DNA of 64,000 nucleotides from Saccharothrix australiensis. GTDB taxonomy: Bacteria > Actinomycetota > Actinomycetes > Mycobacteriales > Pseudonocardiaceae. Positions within the stretch are counted from its first letter, which is position 1. Each line of letters begins with the position of its first letter. Of the stretch, positions 61,801-64,000 are shown in pieces. The position numbers and the translations under genes were made by a program. Where the stretch lies: NCBI RefSeq assembly GCF_003634935.1, contig NZ_RBXO01000001.1, forward strand, positions 3,497,501 to 3,561,500, read 5' to 3'. The notes beneath the pieces are model-generated. The model was not told the DNA's origin. It was given only the letters and a program-made list of their open reading frames with translations, and ran no database searches.

Positions 61801-64000
61801 ACATCATCCCGGCCCGGCTGGCGAACGCCCTGGACCTGCACGGCCCCGCGCTGACCCTGGACACCGGGCGGTCGTCCACCCACACGGCGGTGCGCACCGC
61901 CTGCCACTACCTCGCCGACCGCGAGACCGACCTGGTGCTGGTGCTGGCGCTCAACGGCAACAGCACGCCCGAGCTGGCGGCCCTGCTCGACCTGCCCGCC
62001 GACCGCCTCGGCGAGGGGGCGTTCCTGCTGGCGCTGGCGCGCGGGCGGGACGCGGCGGCGAAGGGGTGGCCCGCGCTGTGCCGGGTGACCGCCGACCCGC
62101 GACCGCGGCGGGCCGCCGCGGTCGACCGCCCCGAGGACCCGTCGGCCGGGCTCGTCGAGGGCGGGTCCGCGAGCCACCCGGAGACCTCGCGCGCCGATGC
62201 CGCCGCCGGCGCGCCCACCGAGCACCTGGCCGCGGACCACGCCGGGGGTGCCGGCCACGTGGCGGGCGCGCGCACCTACCTCGCCGCCGACGGCGCGATC
62301 GACCTGCTGACCGCGCTGGCGGGCGGCCCGGTCGAGCCGGTGACGGTGACCGCCCCGTTCCCGGGGCCCGCGCTCACCCTGCACCCCGTGCCGGCGACCG
62401 GCGCCGATCGGGCCGGTGGGTACCCGGCAGCCGCCCGGCCGGTCGCCGCGAACCCGGCGCGGGAGACGGCGGACCCGGCGCGCGACACCGCGAACCCGGC
62501 GCGGGAGACGGCGGACCCGGCGCGGGAGACGGCGGACCCGGCGGGGGAGACGGCGAGGTCGGCGCGGGAGACGGCGGACCCGGCACGCGACACCGTGAAC
62601 CCGGCGCCGGACACCGCCGCGCCGGTGGTGCCCCGGCCGCCGCGAGACCCGCTGACGGCCCGGCACGTCTGCCGCTGGGAGCCGCAACCCCTGCCGAGCG
62701 GTCGCGACGGGCTGCCCGCCGACTGCCTGGTGCTCGCCGACGAGGCGACGGCACGGGCCGTCGCCGGCGCGGCGGAGTCGACGGGCGCGACCGTGGTCGC
62801 CGTGCGGCCCGGCGACGACCCGGAGGCCGTGCTGCTCCCGGCCTTCGCCGCCGGGAGGTCGTACCGCCACCTGCGCGTCCTGGCCCGGCAGCGGCACGCC
62901 GGGCCCCACGCCTCCGAGTCCGCCGACACCCTGGTGGTGCTCCAGGAGGCGGTGTTCCTGGCCGCCCAGCGCTGCCTGCGCGAGCTGACCGGCGGCGGCT
63001 CGCTGGGCGCGGTGCTGCTCGACCCGCTGGAGTCGGGCACGCCGGGCGTCCACACGGGACTGCTGTCCGGTTTCGTCAAGAGCCTGTCGTGGGAGCTGCC
63101 CGCGTGCACCTGCCGGATGGTCGTCACCGACGAGCCCGCGGTCGCGGCGTGGCACGCGCTGGAGGCCGAGCCGGGGCAGCGCGGCGGGCTGCCGGTGGTC
63201 CTGCGCCGCGCCGGTACGCGGTACCGGCAGCGGCTGCACCCCGCGCCGCCCGACATCGGGGAGCTGCCGCTGTCGGCGGGCGACGTCGTGGTGGCGACCG
63301 GCGGCGCGCGGGGCATCACCGCCGCGTGCCTGGAAGCGCTGATCGACCACGTGCCGCTGAAGGTGTGGCTGCTCGGGTCGTCCACCCCGGCGGAGGTGCC
63401 GGACTGGCTGCTCACCGCGGCGGACGACGACCTGCCCGCCCACCGCGCGGAGTTCATCGCCCGGCTCCGCCGCGACGAGGGCGCGCCGGTGGCCGAGCTG
63501 AACCGGCGCTTCGAGCGGCTGCTGCACGCGCGGGAGAGCAGGCTGACCCTGGACCGGATGCGGCGGCGCTGCGGCTGGACCGCGGTGCAGTACCTGACCT
63601 GCGACGTGGTCGACCCGGACGCGGTGCGCCGCGCGGCGGCGACCGTGCTGGCTCGGGACGGCCGGGTCGACCTGCTGGTCAACGGCGCGGGCGTGCACGG
63701 CGCGGGCGACCTGGAGCGCAAGCGGCTGGCGGACTTCCGCCGGATCAGGGACGTCAAGCTGCTCGGCTACCGGCACCTCAAGCGGTACTTCTCCGCGCCG
63801 CCGCCCCGGCTGTGGTGCAACTTCGGCTCGGCCGCCGGCCTGGTCGGCCTGCCGGGGGAGTCCGAGTACGCGGCGGCCAACGACTACCTCTCCTGCGCCG
63901 CCGAGCACCGGCGCGCGACGGGCGGGTCGGACGAGTACACGATGGCCTGGACCGTGTGGGACGAGACCGGGCTCGGCGGCGGTCCCGTCGCCCAGGCCAT
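58860..64000 (+). CDS. Giant fusion: FabL-type SDR enoyl reductase - KS - CLF - KR (partial at right edge)
   Basis: At least 1713 residues, open to the window end. GTG 58860 overlaps the previous stop. Residues about 15-260: an SDR with VVLVTGGARRVGRA and Y163-x6-K170 (DYTAIAASKGALETL), the spacing of enoyl-ACP reductases such as FabL, not the Y-x3-K of FabG. After an Ala/Gly/Pro linker, KS about 342-800 has VDTACSSSLYA (Cys561), VAHGTGTPVGD and KSLIGHTGWTAG. A second KS-like domain about 826-1100 has DTGRSSTHTAV in place of the active site, so it is a chain-length-factor type. A repeat linker (62451-62618) is followed by KR from about 1476 (VVATGGARGIT, EYAAAND). The frame was checked for continuity across the linkers. 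Expected role: second condensing and reducing module of the synthase. Confidence 0.92.
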   Translation, partial: MTGRAGGPQAPPGEFEGKVVLVTGGARRVGRAIVHEFASLGAHVVVNYFHSGQAAHETREQVLAAGGSCELLRASVAKPDDVSAMFDTVRDRHGALDVLVNNAARGVFAPTATLTEADWRKIFDVNVHGARRCALAALPLLAAVGGAVVNVSSIGTEVVLTDYTAIAASKGALETLSRYLAVEFAERGVRVNVASAGLLDNPTADLFPDAAELRARCAAAAPLGRLGTEQELARLVVLLASPRLGWVTGRSLLADGGLSLGHALLRPDPPAARVPAAREAGGRAPSPGAAGGRAPVLGAKPANGDRLAEPGPASVAPARAAGRSGSVTSPGPSGADDSAGDRTVAVVGLGLALPGAVDPGEFWELLDRGEPVFDEPRERFRRDAFKTPDGTAPGGTAPGWSTLDKSTSDGAVPDPNAADRGYTFRGGYLRNPRLHREAKARSCANDMAAQWLRHSLAQAFEDVVHLSGDRVECFVGNTVEGNQHLEERLVVETALNRLVRHWPDPDADRDRLADRLRAVLLRHYPHAAGDGRGHLPDGVVHAAVTDLLPAGSPYTTVDTACSSSLYAVDLGVRSLLAGESDIAVCGGVFTNTPRFSIMFAALRGLSRSGAVRAFDRAADGTLFSDGAGAVVLKTLRRARRDGDEVLAVLGGTGVASDGRGKAVYAPNPVGQGIAVRRARRVNGTRPEDVDWVVAHGTGTPVGDRVELGVLDSAAPERGYPCTSNKSLIGHTGWTAGVASVIHAVLGLRHDRVPAQRPLRETTPDVRNTRVRIPRTGRPLPREQGRPRVVGVSAFGFGGTDAHLLVQDPPPPGGTPPVSAPEPETDDVVLVGWTAHLPDDPSPEQVRTRLAAGAPLTARRAFPTPYPPPAGIVRLTPRTARTIDRSQLMALAVAAKFAEEHGAIWEEVAERTAVLAAHTGPASLLGTSALRCYADDLRALRPTEDDGLPPEALARAIEGCLAQVRRERVPTNEDLLPGSGPNIIPARLANALDLHGPALTLDTGRSSTHTAVRTACHYLADRETDLVLVLALNGNSTPELAALLDLPADRLGEGAFLLALARGRDAAAKGWPALCRVTADPRPRRAAAVDRPEDPSAGLVEGGSASHPETSRADAAAGAPTEHLAADHAGGAGHVAGARTYLAADGAIDLLTALAGGPVEPVTVTAPFPGPALTLHPVPATGADRAGGYPAAARPVAANPARETADPARDTANPARETADPARETADPAGETARSARETADPARDTVNPAPDTAAPVVPRPPRDPLTARHVCRWEPQPLPSGRDGLPADCLVLADEATARAVAGAAESTGATVVAVRPGDDPEAVLLPAFAAGRSYRHLRVLARQRHAGPHASESADTLVVLQEAVFLAAQRCLRELTGGGSLGAVLLDPLESGTPGVHTGLLSGFVKSLSWELPACTCRMVVTDEPAVAAWHALEAEPGQRGGLPVVLRRAGTRYRQRLHPAPPDIGELPLSAGDVVVATGGARGITAACLEALIDHVPLKVWLLGSSTPAEVPDWLLTAADDDLPAHRAEFIARLRRDEGAPVAELNRRFERLLHARESRLTLDRMRRRCGWTAVQYLTCDVVDPDAVRRAAATVLARDGRVDLLVNGAGVHGAGDLERKRLADFRRIRDVKLLGYRHLKRYFSAPPPRLWCNFGSAAGLVGLPGESEYAAANDYLSCAAEHRRATGGSDEYTMAWTVWDETGLGGGPVAQA
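62451..62618 (+). repeat. Eight imperfect 21-bp (7-residue) tandem repeats in the CLF-KR linker
   Basis: Consecutive units NPARETA, DPARDTA, NPARETA, DPARETA, DPAGETA, RSARETA, DPARDTV, NPAPDTA. The period is 21 bp and in frame. It is a flexible tether before the KR region. Confidence 0.92.

Noticed and set aside
62451-62618. Regular repeat that might suggest a CRISPR array
   Set aside because: The units are contiguous, in frame and coding, with no spacers.
59856-63908. A 1350-codon open frame on the minus strand opposite the KS-CLF-KR protein
   Set aside because: Antisense shadow of the real gene; no motifs, and the plus frame contains complete catalytic signatures.

Overview
The window is very GC-rich DNA with strong G/C at third codon positions, GTG/TTG starts, ATGA-type overlaps and Tat-type signal sequences. 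It looks like the chromosome of a filamentous actinomycete. A Pseudonocardiales-type host (Saccharothrix/Actinosynnema-like) is my guess, not something the sequence proves.

Layout, left to right. (1) 1-2620: tail of a biosynthetic cluster that enters from the left (AMP-dependent ligase, discrete acyltransferase-like protein, type II thioesterase), closed by a perfect 15-bp terminator hairpin. (2) 3036-9239: a four-gene operon with ATGA overlaps (GT2, GT4, a flippase fused to a second GT4, and a GT-C membrane glycosyltransferase) for a surface or lipid-linked glycan. (3) 9275-10844: a deletion scar that joins the 3' ends of a TetR gene and an MFS exporter gene, followed by an intact FAD monooxygenase. 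(4) 10985-13933: a GGDEF-PAS-GGDEF-EAL cyclic-di-GMP protein with a mosaic base composition. (5) 13934-16756: a decayed zone with a palindromic IS5-type remnant, two C-terminal relics of nSTAND-WD40 proteins, and a Tat-exported alpha/beta-hydrolase-fold protein lacking its nucleophile. (6) 16831-22908 (minus): ileS of the IleRS2 type with a GTHH signature, then an intact HTH-nSTAND-WD40 protein. (7) 23028-34651: a secreted beta-propeller protein, a 3061-residue Rhs/YD-repeat protein ending in a barnase/RNase-Sa-like toxin tip, and a barstar-like immunity gene. (8) 34648-38582: small secreted and fragmentary genes, a secreted lipase and a cholesterol-oxidase-like GMC enzyme.

Region (9), 38959 to the right edge, is the most interesting. 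It encodes an iterative, PUFA-synthase-like (Pfa-type) fatty acid/polyketide megasynthase with an unusual domain distribution: a PfaD-type enoyl reductase; a PfaA-like KS-AT-ACP-KR-DH with one ACP; a protein with a vestigial KS, an AT and four hotdog (DH) folds; an AT-ACP didomain; and a partial giant protein in which a FabL-type SDR enoyl reductase is fused in front of KS, CLF and KR. Two small LuxR-type regulators lie in the locus. It also encloses a lipid-storage-like module: a WS/DGAT acyltransferase plus a divergent operon of a phasin-like coiled-coil protein, a PhaR-N-domain-like protein and an ABC1/UbiB kinase.

Working model (inference): the synthase makes a long reduced or partly unsaturated acyl chain, and the WS/DGAT enzyme transfers it to an alcohol or glycerolipid that may be stored in granules. 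The locus continues beyond position 64000. No phosphopantetheinyl transferase, tRNA, rRNA or CRISPR array is visible in the window.
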